This document shows, in pieces, positions 37,301-47,401 of a stretch of DNA of 64,000 nt. This DNA comes from Apostichopus japonicus. Taxonomy: Eukaryota > Echinodermata > Holothuroidea > Aspidochirotida > Stichopodidae. Location: assembly GCF_037975245.1 (NCBI RefSeq), contig NC_092574.1:8058213-8122212 (forward strand), read 5' to 3'. Each line of letters starts with the position of its first letter. Positions within the stretch are counted from its first letter, which is position 1. Below the pieces are notes generated by a model. It was not told where the DNA came from. It ran no database searches and saw only the letters and a program-made list of their open reading frames with translations. The position numbers were made by a program, and so were the translations under genes.

Positions 37301-40300
37301 CTGACTGGCATTTGAGAACTTTCTTTTTTGTCCAAAATTTAACAGTTTTGTAAGGCTAACACCTTACAAGTTTTTTTTTTTGTGGCCAAAATCATGACCT
37401 TTTTAGTTCTTTCAACACATATGCATTAGATAGAGGATGTCCTTCTGAATTAAGCAACAATAATATCATACATTCCCAATGTGAAAGAAGTTAAAATGAA
37501 ACATTTTGAAAATCATTTCAATAAGCATAAAAATCCATAGACGAAACACATTTTAACTTCAAAAAGAAGCATATTTCTGAGCTCTGGGAATCCATAATGA
37601 GCATCCTGACTGGCATTTGAGAACTTTCTTTTTCTGTCCAAAATTTAACAGTTTTGTAAGGCTAACACCTTACAAGTTTTTTTTTTTGGCCAAAATCATG
37701 ACCTTTTAAGTTCTTTCTACACATATGCATTAGATAGAGGGTGTCCTTTTGAATTAAGCAACAGTGATATCATACATTCCCAATGTGAAAGAAGTTATGT
37801 TAAAACATTTTGAAAATCATTTTAATGAGCATAAAAATCCATAGACTAACACATTTTAACTTCAGAGAGAAGCATATTTCTGAGCTCTGGGAATCTATAG
37901 TGAGCATCATGACTGGCATTTGAGAACTTTCTATTTTTGTTTGTCCAAATTTAACAATTTTGTAGTGCTAAAACCTTGAAACCCAAAAATCATGACCTTT
38001 TCAAGTTTACCTACAATTATACATTAGATAGAAGGTGTCCTTCTGAATTAAGCAACAATGATATCACCAATTCCTAATTTGAAAGAAGTTATAATAAAAC
38101 ATTTTGAAAATCATTTCAATAAGCATAAAAATACATAGACTAACACATTTTAACTTCAGAGAGAAGGATATTTCTGAGCTATGGGAATCTACAATGAGCA
38201 TTCTGACTGGCATTTGAGAACATTTGTTTGTCCAAATTTTAACAATTTTGTAGGGTTAAAACCTTATAATTTTGTTTAATTACCTTATAATTTTGTTTAA
38301 TTTTTTGCCAAAAATCATGACCTTTTTAAGTTTTACCACAATTATACATAAGATAGAGGGTGTCCTTCTAAATTAAGCAACAATGATATAATCAATTCCT
38401 AATTTAAAAGAAGTTATAACAAAACATTTTAAAGTCATGCTTTAAGTTCCATAGACTAACACATTTCAGAAGAAAAGCATATTTCTGAGCTCTAGGAATC
38501 CATAATGAGCATCCTGACTGGCATTTAAGAACTTTCTATATCTGTTTGTTCAAATTAAACAATTTTGTAAGGCTAAAACCTTATAATTTTGTTTTAATTT
38601 TTGCCAAAACTATTAACCTTTTAGGTTTTTCCACAATTATGCATCAGATAGAGGGTGTCCTTCTAAATTAGGCATCAATGATATAATCAATTCCAAATTT
38701 GAAAGAGATATAATAAAACATTTTAAAAATCATTTAAATATTTAGAGGCTTTAAGTTCCATAAACTAACACATTTCAGAAGAAAAGCATATTTCTGAGCT
38801 CTAGGAATCCATAATGAGCATCCTGACTGGCATTTGAGAACTTTCTATTTCTGTTTGTCCAAATTTATCAATTTTTTTAAGGCTAAAACCCTTATAAATA
38901 TGTTTTACTTTTTGGGCAAAAATTGTGAGGTTCTAAGTTTTTCCACATTAATGCATCAGATAGAGGGTGTCTTTCTGAATTAAGCAACAATGATATAATC
39001 AATTCCTAATTTGAATGAAGTTATTACAAAACATTTCAAACTCATTTTAATATTTAAAGGCTCTAAATTCCATAGACTAAAATTTTAATTTTAGAGAAAA
39101 GCATATTTCTGAGCTCTGGGAATCCATATTGAGCATCCTGACTGGCAATTGAGAACTTTCTTTTTTGTTTGTCCCAATTTAACAATTTAAAGTTAGGTAT
39201 ATCTGAGCTTTTGAAATCAATATTTTAGCACCCTGACTTAATATTTGAGTCCTTTATTAAAAACCTTCCATATAATTATTTTAAGTCTTTAGTCATTATG
39301 ATTTTTTTTCTAGAATCACAATTTTTTTAAATTGTTCCCAAAGTGATGCATAGGATGCCCTGTTGATTATAAAAATGCAAAGAGTTCAAATAAATTCAGT
39401 GTTATTTAAAGCTATTTCATAATTTGAGGCTTAATATTTCATACAACCCCACTTTTAACTAAAGAATAAAGCAGACCCTAGTTTGGTGGGAATTCCTAGT
39501 TCCTAAACTGTTTAAGTTTTGCTAAATTTAAGGTTTGCATAACCTGTCATAATTTTTTCAATTTTCAGCAACAAAGCACGAATTCCTCTTGCTTAAAATT
39601 AAACATGCCATCATTTGATGATGATGTTATATTGCCCCTAATGTTAATTATTATGACCAAAAAATAATAAATAAATAAATAAATAAAATTAAAAAAATAG
39701 TGATAATAATATCTCACTTATATATAGTACTTAAATACCAGCAATAGGTCTCAAAGCGCTTCACAGAAGAGATGTTACCCCTGGTCAATGATAACCTGTC
39801 CCAGAGACAATCCCTCCAGGCGGCTGCAGTTATATACTGCGCCCAATGACAAGTTACCTCACAGGTACCCATTTAACCCCTGGGTGGAGAGAGGCAATTG
39901 AGATAAAGCATCTTGCCCAAGGACACAAGGTAATGGACTAGGCAGGAGTTGAACCAGCAATCCTTGGATCACAAGTTCGACGCCTAAGCCAATCGTCCAC
40001 AACACTCTCTAAGGTTTTGAACACGCAGGTTTTGAAACACACCCACAGAATATTTCACTTTTATATAGCGCTTGTACCAGCAATAGGTCTCAAAGCGCTT
40101 AACAGAAGATATGTCACCCCTGGTCAATGATAACCTGTCCCAGAGACAATCCCTCCAGGCGGCTGCAGTTATATACTGCGCCCAATGACAAGTTACCTCA
40201 CAGGTACCCATTTAACCCCTGGGTGGAGAGAGGCAATTGAGATAAAGCATCTTGCCCAAGGACACAATGTAATGGACTAGGCAGGAGTCGAACCAGCAAT

Positions 40301-43300
40301 CCTTGGATAAGTCCGATGCCTAAGCCAATCGTCCACAACACTCTCTAAGGTTTTGAACACACAGGTTTTGAAACACACCCACAGAATATTTCACTTTTAT
40401 ATAGCGCTTATACCAGCAATAGGTATCAAAGTGCTTTACAGAAGATATGTTACCCCTGGTCAATGATAACCTGTCCCAGAGACAATCCCTCCAGGTGGCT
40501 GCAGTTATATACTGCACCCAATGACAAGTTACCTCACAGGTACCCATTTAACCCCTGGGTGGAGAGAGGCAATTGAGATAAAGCATCTTGCCCAAGGACA
40601 CAAGGTAATGGACTAGGCAGGAGTCGAACCAGCAATCCTTGGATCACAAGTCCGACGCCTTAGCCAATCGTCCACAACACTCTCTAAGGTTTTGAACGCG
40701 CAGGTTTTAAAACACACCCACAGAATATTTCACTTTTATATAGTGCTTAAATACCAGCAATAGGTCTCAAAGCGCTTTACAGAACATATGTTACCCCTGG
40801 TCAATGATAACCTGTCCCAGAGACAATCCCTCCAGGCGGCTGCAGTATATACTGCGCCCAATGACAAGTTACCTCACAGGTACCCATTTAACCCCTGGGT
40901 GGAGAGAGGCAATTGAGATAAAGCATCTTGCCCAAGGACACAAGGTAATGGACTAGGCAGGAGTCAAACCAGCAATCCTTGGATAACAAGTTCGACGCCA
41001 TAGCCAATCATCCACAACACTCTCTAAGGTTTTGAACACGCAGGTTTTGAAACAGACCCACAGAATACCTCACTCCTATAGAGCGCTTATACCAGCAATA
41101 GGTCTCAAAGCGCTTTACAGAAGAGATGTTACCCCTGGTCAATGATAACCTGTCCCAGAGACAATCCCTCCAGGCGGCTGCAGTTATATACTGCGCCCAA
41201 TGACAAGTTACCTCACAGGTACCCATTTAACCCCTGGGTGGAGAGAGGCAATTGAGATAAAGCATCTTGCCCAAGGACACAACGTAATGGACTAGGCAGG
41301 AGTTGAACCAGCAATCCTTGGATCACAAGTTCGACGGCTTAGCCAATCGTCCACAACACTCTCTAAGGTTTTGAACACGCAGGTTTTGAAACAGACCCAC
41401 AGTAACTGCTTTTACCACTTCTTTGCCATACTCAGGCGCGTAGCCAGGAATTTGCCAAGGGAGGGGCGAACCTGTAGGCAAACTATCAGAGCCAAATATA
41501 TGGCTCTGAAAACTATCTTAGCGTAGCGCCATCACGAGTTGGCACGAAGCCTACAAGAAAACTTTGGCCGAAAATGCCTCCCAGTTCGCTGGAAATGGCA
41601 CTTCCCAGGCCTTGTAAGTTGCAATTAAGCATTTTCTATTTTGAAATTACAAGGGATATCATAAAAATATACAAAAAAAATGTGCTCAAGGGGGGGGGGG
41701 CGGTCACCCCGTTGGCCCCCCTTGGTTACGCGCCTGGACATACCTATACACAACCTTTACCATAGTTCATGGCCCCAGGGGCCGTCCATTTGATTGATAT
41801 CTGTCTCAGGTTGTTGCTGTCAATCTGATATTCCTCTTCTTCTCTCGACATTCCAAAATCGCTAAACCTTCAGAATATTCTTCGTGCCGACCAGACAATT
41901 CCTCGCTGCCAGGTCTCTGTCAGTGAGGTGAAAGCATGACCATGAGTTTTACAGAGGTATACTGTTGGAGCATGGCAGTGACCATATATCAATCTACTAC
42001 ATCTGCTGTAATATACAGAGCAATTGGCATCTCACGTTATTGGGCCCCTCCCAAAAAAATTCTCCCTACCTTGAGGTTTCATTCCTTAATGTTGCCGCAT
42101 TTTTGATAATGTTAACATCATTTCAGTTCCACAGAGTGTTTATTCTAACATTCGTGTAGATGGATAGGAGATCAATGGTGTGAGGTGTGGGGGGGGGGGG
42201 CATGATGGTGGTGAGGTTCTATCTGTTAACAGAAAGTTACTTATCACTACAATTTACTAGCAGCATTCTACAATTACAACCATCAAGAGCAAAATGTCTA
42301 ATTTCTAAAAGGAGTGGGAATGTCCCATTCTCCTTATTTGGTTAAGTATTAACGAGAATTGTCTTTAATTAGTATCCAGTTTTGACATTTTACCTTTGAA
42401 AGCAGATATCACACAAAGTTTTAAATAGACGCGAGTCCTGATTACTTATCTGAGTTCTTGTTTGTTCCTCAACAAATACATACTAACATACATGCATACC
42501 CATACCTACATCCATAAACCCACACACATGTTTATTAATCCCAGGACAATTTTCTAGTTTACCTGTGAATACAACTTTTGCCCTCCAAGTAAGCCATCCC
42601 TGATGCTGCGTCTTCACTCATTTTAATCCTCACGGGGACACTCAAGGTCTTGCTGTCATCTCGAAGCAACTTCAAAAGATCTCCTCCTGCAAAGGTGACA
42701 GAGAAGCAAACATCAGTCAGTAAAACCAATGTTTTTAAACAATTTACTGATTTCATCTCATAAATCTATTGTTGTTTAGTCTGTTTTGTGTGTATTAATT
42801 ATGATACAAGCCTAAACGTACGCGAATAAAGTTCCTCTGTTCATGGTACATGTTGCACATCAGTGTAAAGCAAGCCAAAAACTAATAAAAGAGCTCATAT
42901 ATAATTGCAATCTTCTCTGAATGTGTAACCAGAAATACACCGTACAAAACTTCAATTTCTAGAAAATGTCACAGTATACTTAGAAAGATATTTATAAGGA
43001 TATTTATGATATACGGATATATATGGACAATATAAGGATATTTAAAATATTTATAAGCCGGTCAAAATAGGTTACATTCAATCAACTAATAAATCTCCAG
43101 TTAGGTGCATAGATTTTGAGTTGGGTTATTCAACTAGCAGTGAGGAAACATTTTCTTCTTCGATAAAATTTCACGTTGTTTGCGACCAGAAAATACTTCT
43201 CCATACAACTAACCAGAGTGGCAGGGTATCCATATACAATAACATGTTGATGGTGTACCACATTCCCTAATGAATCAGAGGCAAAATTTGCCTCCCTAAT

Positions 43301-45423
43301 CTAACTAATTTGATAGCTGTCACAGAAAAAAAGAAATGATGTCAAATTAATTTTTTCTGGTTTTTGACCTTGTACAAGCTCCATGACGATGTAGATTGGA
43401 TGTCTGTCTGTTGCCACGCCGATAAGTTTGACGATGTTGGGATGGTTGTAATTCTTGAGGATGTAGGCCTCTGAGAGGAACTTCCTTCTCGTTGTAGCAT
43501 CTACTGTGGCCTTGCACGTCTTGACGGCGACAGGTTTATTCTTAAATGTCGCTTTGTGGACGTCACCGAAATGTTCCTGCATGTACACAAGAAAAAGGAT
43601 GCTTATGAAACTAAAAGAACAATGCAGTCAACAAACCCACCCCCTCACCCACCCCACCCCCGTTTTCATTTTATTAATATTTTATTTCACTGGGGGTGCA
43701 ATAGAGAAGAGTTACAACCATATGGGATGTAATTAATACAGTTCTAACAAGATATTCATATAAAAATTCACTTTTTTTCTTCTTTTTTTTCACCTTAAAT
43801 AAAGAATGCAGCAGTAGTATAGACAAGGAGATGTCACATGCGAGGTCATGTGATATGTCACATGAGAGCTCACAATATATGTCACATGAGAGGCAACCAG
43901 TGGCTTAATAAACCTTGAAACAGTAATTTTTCATTGCCTACAGCTGAAGGGGTATACAATAGAATTCAGCTAACATCTTACGTTAGCCCATGTACCAACA
44001 GTACGAATCTCCCCAACTAACTCAACATTAGTGCACACACATACTGTGTTGATAGGAATAGACTGGAGTAAACAACATGACACATGTTGTGCACACATGG
44101 TCATCCCTGTTAACTGCAAATACAAGTCAATTGGCCAAAAAAAAAATTCAAGGTTTCAGGGTCACTGGTACAAAGTGGGTAAATGTCACTGAAATTAACT
44201 CATCTACCAATTAACTTTTCATTACCATTAAAGGCAATGAAGACCCGCCCCAAACAGCGTGCTGCCATCTGAAAAAGTTAACTCTCTGTTGCTTGCAAGT
44301 GACGTTTTGCTCGTGTCACTACAAAATGCAGACAGTAATGAAACGTGATACCTTGATATCTTTAGCTGGACCTGAGATGTCCATCGCTGTATCGTTTGTA
44401 CACTGTGCTGTGGGTATTGACCGCAGCTGTATGTACTGACTGTACACTAGTGTCTCATTTACTGACGGTAGCAAGCTGTATGTGTATTTGCTGGGATTGA
44501 TGATGGTGTGTAACACTTCTATTACACCTCATTTGAAACTAGGTCAGATTACTGGCATTAGACGTTTCTTTTTTTGCGCGAGTCTTCACACCCTTTAAAA
44601 GATTGAATCATTGTGTCTTTCATGAAACTCGCCTGTCCTAATTTGGTGTCCAGCAGGATGTCCTTGTGTCGAAGCTCATGCTCGTCCTTGACCTTACTTA
44701 TTGGATTTCTGATCATCATGGCTTTCGTCACCGGTGTTTGAGTTGACATGTGATGGTTCACCAGTTCCTGGATTGACCGAAAACTCCCTCCTTCCAATCG
44801 ATACTGTTAAAAACCAGAACATTCAGACATCCCAAAAAATTGTGTGGAGGAGAAAAGTCAGGCTTAATGATATATCATATCAAACACACACAGTATGCCA
44901 TTTCAATTTTAAAATGTGAGGGAGGAAGGGGAAGGGGGACCAAGATGTGTGGAAGGGGGGCCTTTCAGGACCCCTGGCCCCACCACTGCCTACAGAGGAT
45001 GGTATTGTAACACCAAAATGTGTATTTTACATGGTGTTTTTACATGCTTTTATTTAGAAAATATTATGCTATTATGCTAATATATTACATATAATATATA
45101 TATATTATGCAATTATTAAAAAAAGAAGCACTATTGTAATAATAGCTATCAGCAAAAATAAGTCCCAAGATTGAAATTGCTGTCACCTCTGCAGGTTTAA
45201 AAACTCGCAATGGACTGACCGTGCTATCGTCTTGTTTCACAATCGGGAAGTGCCTCTGTTTATCGGCGGACCTGCAGCAGAGCACGTACTGGCCGGAGGC
45301 GTCGCTCTTGAATCTGACAATGAAGTCTCCCTCCTGTTTCAGCAGCTCCTCCGTCTCTTGTCTCGGCAGGGCGCCGTGGTACCAGGCTTCATCCTCCAGG
45401 GGCACGTCCTTGTTGGAGCTAGG
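28208..45423 (-). CDS. FER: Fes/Fer-type SH2 tyrosine kinase (whole gene model, possibly a pseudogene)
   Basis: A non-receptor tyrosine kinase of the Fes/Fer family, which phosphorylates proteins at membranes and the actin cytoskeleton. Seven exons join in phase: 45423-45220, 44803-44633, 43576-43369, 42686-42563, 41916-41761, 29012-28890, 28350-28208. In order they give an SH2 domain, a short linker, and the kinase: AVKTC lysine, SEA glutamate, [28 protein letters not shown], and a RPNF near the end. The WTAP/NYGRY region and the activation loop are closest to Fes/Fer. The F-BAR domain expected upstream was not found; it may lie outside, be very divergent, or be absent. Oddities: a one-base insertion before DFG, APG instead of APE, a loop lacking its second Gly, and one GC-AG intron. 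Without a transcript I cannot decide between a sequence error and a dying gene. Confidence 0.85.
28890..29012 (-). CDS. FER: Fes/Fer-like kinase exon, SDVW motif
   Basis: It lies between CTCTTTCAG|GA and GGCG|GTAAGT. It reads [21 protein letters not shown] and PYPGM, then EKIQG: helix F and G of the kinase. SDVW(S/N)(F/Y)G is the invariant helix F aspartate motif. It joins the upstream exon across a 12.7-kb intron with correct phase. Confidence 0.92.
29013..29559 (-). other. Start of the long intron, no repeats recognised
   Basis: Contains a (TA)n stretch near 29107-29130 and a G-rich run near 29508-29540. No exon seen. Confidence 0.5.
29560..32200 (+). repeat. ~300-bp satellite array, forward orientation
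   Basis: About nine units marked by GCCAGTCAGGATGCTCATTATGGAT, at 29584, 29818, 30101, 30402, 30708, 30990, 31289, 31580 and 31855. Spacing is about 235-305 bp. Each unit also carries AAAATGATT(T/C)TCAAAATGTTTC, AAGGACACCCTC and an A-run. Copies near 32000 are degenerate. Frames across it are repeated by the array and are not independent genes. Confidence 0.93.
32240..39210 (-). repeat. ~305-bp satellite array, reverse orientation
   Basis: The same unit as at 29560-32200 but inverted, marked by ATCCATAATGAGCATCCTGACTGGCATTTGAGAAC. About twenty units are seen. The spacing is nearly constant (305, 305, 304 bp) between 36996 and 37911, where three neighbours are almost identical, and looser toward both ends. 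Several units share minus-strand frames starting MP(V/L)RM, a result of repetition. Confidence 0.93.
32300..32735 (+). mobile_element. Insert between the two arrays, ending in a GCGCTTTGAG tail
   Basis: This AT-rich block does not match the satellite. Its right end, TTTGCAAAGCGCTTTGAGCA followed by GCGCTTAAAATATTA and (TTA)n, resembles the 3' tail of a common dispersed repeat. The same GCGCTTTGAG core, inverted, is in the array at 39690-41405. Family not determined. Confidence 0.4.
39650..39700. repeat. A/T-rich microsatellite (AAAT)n
   Basis: AATAAATAAATAAATAAAT and A-rich sequence lie directly before the five-copy array. Confidence 0.8.
39700..41405 (-). repeat. Five-copy tandem repeat, period about 338 bp
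   Basis: The landmark GCAATAGGT(C/A)TCAAAG occurs at 39741, 40080, 40416, 40757 and 41095. Each copy also has CCAGAGACAATCCCTCCAGG, CCTGGGTGGAGAGAGGCAAT and AGCCAATCGTCCACAACAC. The copies are highly similar. The repeated 72-75-codon minus frames ([10 protein letters not shown]...) are by-products. Read inverted, the AAGCGCTTTGAG...AAGCGCTATATAAAA part resembles the end of a dispersed repeat known from many animal genomes. Confidence 0.92.
41433..41736. mobile_element. hAT-like MITE beside the kinase exon
   Basis: Inverted ends are CAGGCGCGTAGCCAGG and CCTTGGTTACGCGCCTG. The flanks GCCATACT and GACATACC agree at 6 of 8 positions, a worn 8-bp duplication. The length is 304 bp with a G-run near the right end and no transposase. 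It ends 24 bp from the donor of the exon at 41761. Confidence 0.75.
41761..41916 (-). pseudogene. FER: Fes/Fer-like kinase exon with HRD and DFG, frameshifted
   Basis: It lies between CTGACAG|A and TATG|GTAAAG. It completes the Arg of HRD, then reads DLAARNCLV and ILKV. One extra T (within 41864-41866, minus strand) then makes a TAG and shifts the frame. In the shifted frame SDFGMSREE, a tyrosine in EEEYQ, IKWTAP and NYG follow. The length is 156 bp, and 155 would fit the phases of both neighbours. The usual APE glutamate is Gly (GGG). The extra base sits in a run of three T, so a sequencing error is possible. Confidence 0.85.
42563..42686 (-). CDS. FER: Fes/Fer-like kinase exon ending at IHR
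   Basis: It lies between TTTGCAG|GA and CAG|GTAAAC. It reads [13 protein letters not shown], then [14 protein letters not shown] and CIHR: the hinge and helices D and E. The Arg codon is split with the next exon. The phase fits both sides. Confidence 0.93.
43369..43576 (-). CDS. FER: Fes/Fer-like kinase exon, N-lobe
   Basis: It lies between ACATGCAG|GAA and CAAG|GTCAAA. It reads [17 protein letters not shown] (ATP-binding lysine), [10 protein letters not shown] (helix C glutamate), NIVKLIGV and YIVMELVQ (hinge). Joined to the previous exon, the loop reads GQEHFGDV, with Glu at the second Gly of GxGxFG. A worn Gly-rich loop may lower ATP binding. Confidence 0.92.
44220..44565 (+). repeat. Dispersed repeat, copy A (inverted copy at 53150-53500)
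   Basis: Reverse-complement similarity with 53150-53500 runs through the blocks AAAGATATCAAGG-type, CACTGTGCTGT, GTACTGACTGTACACTAGTGTC, GGGATTGATGATGGTGT and GAAACTAGGTCAGATTA. Both contain a frame of about 65 codons, but the two diverge and show no known domain. Confidence 0.75.
44633..44803 (-). CDS. FER: Fes/Fer-like kinase exon, end of SH2 and linker
   Basis: It follows TTTTTAACAG and reads [18 protein letters not shown] (end of SH2), then a linker with NPISK, and [12 protein letters not shown], the first strand of the kinase. It is 57 codons long, phase 0 on both sides. Its donor is CAG|GCGAGT, a GC-type donor; no GT donor in the region keeps the reading frame into HFGDV. Confidence 0.9.
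45220..45423 (-). CDS. FER: Fes/Fer-like kinase exon, SH2 domain
   Basis: It follows TTGTGTCTACAG and ends ACG|GTCAGT (phase 0, 68 codons). It reads [27 protein letters not shown] (the phosphotyrosine-binding Arg of the FLVR motif), YVLCC and RHFPI. I chose the donor at 45219 over one at 45186 because it gives [17 protein letters not shown], which fits the SH2 length of Fes and Fer without an insertion. Confidence 0.9.
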
Positions 45424-46928
45424 CTGTAGACACAAACATCTCTGCTGTAAGTTACTCAACATCAACAACATTCTGTTAAATAACAACTTTGGACGACAAA
45501 AAATATAACTAAACCTAACAGTAATAGGAGACTGACTTGACACAATGAAGTCAGACCACAGTTGGAGCATGCTTCTCCCATCTCATGTTTGTTCAGCTGG
45601 AAGATTTCAATTATCATATGACATGTGCACACTGTCACCTGACTAAGTACACTTGTCACCTGATTGAGTGCACATATGACCTGACTGAGTGCACTTGTCA
45701 CCTGATTGAGTGCACATATCACCTGACTAAAAGCACTTATCACACGACTGATTGCACTTGTCACATGACTTCAGTGCATGAGAATGGTCTACCCTTCACC
45801 CACCTCAGACCGAATACTTGCTAACGTCACAGAACCTAAGCAGACTCAGAGATTGAAATAAGCCAAGACAATATGATTAACTCATATCTCCCATTCTTGG
45901 TATTATTTAAATGTACTATGAATTAACCATTGTCCACAATTCTTCAATTATCGGCCAAATGCTTAACACGCTAAAATTGTTCAAAGGACTTCCCGAAAGG
46001 CTTTCATCCTCTCTAAATTATACTGAGATGGGTGGGTGGGTGTTCAATTAGATAAATATGTCGCAGTGAGTTTACATGCTTTGTGGGTTGAAATAATATA
46101 CTTCTCGTTATTTGATGTTTTTAGTATGTGTAGGGAACACACTGATGACTATTAATATCAGTGGTTAATGATCTAATATTCACACACACTTATGACTTGT
46201 AAAAACTACCTTCATACCTCATTAATACTTCACACCCACGCATGTTTATGAGACTGATATTTTCACCGGTACATTAAAACAAAGCGAATCTAAAACATAT
46301 CAGTACAGAATTGCCAAGGTATAATAAATTCAGGTTGCAGATAAACCCAGCTTCCTTTAAAAAAAAAAATGGTATCAATAAAATCTGAGGTTTAATCTTC
46401 CTTCAAATCTGTAATATAGTATTCCCACCCAACATTTCCCAAGAAAATCGAACATGCTACTGAAGCACTGGGAACCTAAGTAACTCAGACAAAGTAAAAC
46501 AAGAAGTGAAAGCAACAAGGAAACGGTCACCTTTATCACTAGTATACTAGCACTCTCTATAGCTAAATCAACTTTAACACACCTGCCGGCCTTGTTTATC
46601 AAACATGAGACACCTTGCAGCTAGCATTACGTACAGGTTAACACAATATTAGCAATACATGTTTTGGAAATGTCATGTCATAAGTGTAGTAATAGTAGAA
46701 ATCAAGTCAGAAAATCTGCTAGAAATGAACACTTCCTTGTCCAAGGATATGTTTCTCTTGACTATAAAGGCAACAATGGAGATTCGTAATTCAGGATGTT
46801 TGTAAATGAATAAAGTTTCAACTAGCTTCAATTACGTCTCCAGTTTAAGCAACAGAGGATAGGAGGAAACAGGAGAACTAGCACATCTCCAAGCAGACAC
46901 AAATTTTCTCTGACATTCAGATCAACTC
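45424..46928 (-). other. Region upstream of the SH2 exon, no exon found
   Basis: AT-rich. No frame resembles an F-BAR or FX coiled coil. It includes the minisatellite at 45630-45775. Confidence 0.5.
45630..45775. repeat. Short tandem repeat of about 23 bp
   Basis: About six copies of CACCTGA(C/T)TGAGTGCAC(T/A)TGT and variants. Frames across it read TCHLTxxTYHL by repetition and are not a gene. Confidence 0.85.
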
Positions 46929-47401
46929 TTAAGGTGGCATACTCCTATTAGGGTCTATATCAATCCGCAGCAAGTGTTCTCCTTCAGGAAAAGTGCCAAT
47001 TAGGAGCAGGAGAACAACTTTTTTGCTATGTTATCAATTAGGATGGGTTTTTTTGTGGCTTGGATGTTAAAGAACATGAATGGAAGCACATGTGGTTAAA
47101 AAATTGGGTAAAATTGAGGCAAGTTTAGATCAGTTTATCCCAGGAGCAGCGGACGAAGATTGTTTACGGCCGAGTAAAGAGGTTTGTTTACAAGTGACAA
47201 AAAGTTCTGGCTCTCGTAGCAAAAAATTTTCACGGTCATGGTACGGAAAATTGATGGTGCCAAGAAAGGCCAACTTGTCAGCTATCCAGTGATGGGTAGC
47301 GTTTAGCAAGTGAAAACTTCTATCTAGACTTAGAGAGGGCAATACTTTTGTGACTTAGTGTGTAAGTCAATGGGGCTTTTAATGGGCGTATGCTACCTTA
47401 A
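46929..47401. mobile_element. TTAA-flanked MITE
   Basis: The ends TTAAGGTGGCATACTCCTATTA and its inverted partner (TAATGGGCGTATGCTACCTTAA) agree at 19 of 22 positions. TTAA at both sides is the target duplication used by piggyBac-type elements. A 70-codon frame inside (47080-47292) shows no known domain. Confidence 0.65.

Noticed and set aside
39984-41226. Three similar 72-75-codon frames ([10 protein letters not shown]...)
   Set aside because: They are copies of the 338-bp tandem unit, not a gene family.
45187-45219. Longer SH2 exon using the donor GAG|GTGACA at 45186
   Set aside because: It stays in frame but adds about 11 residues inside the SH2 domain. The donor at 45219 gives the normal Fes/Fer length and keeps the YRLEG join.
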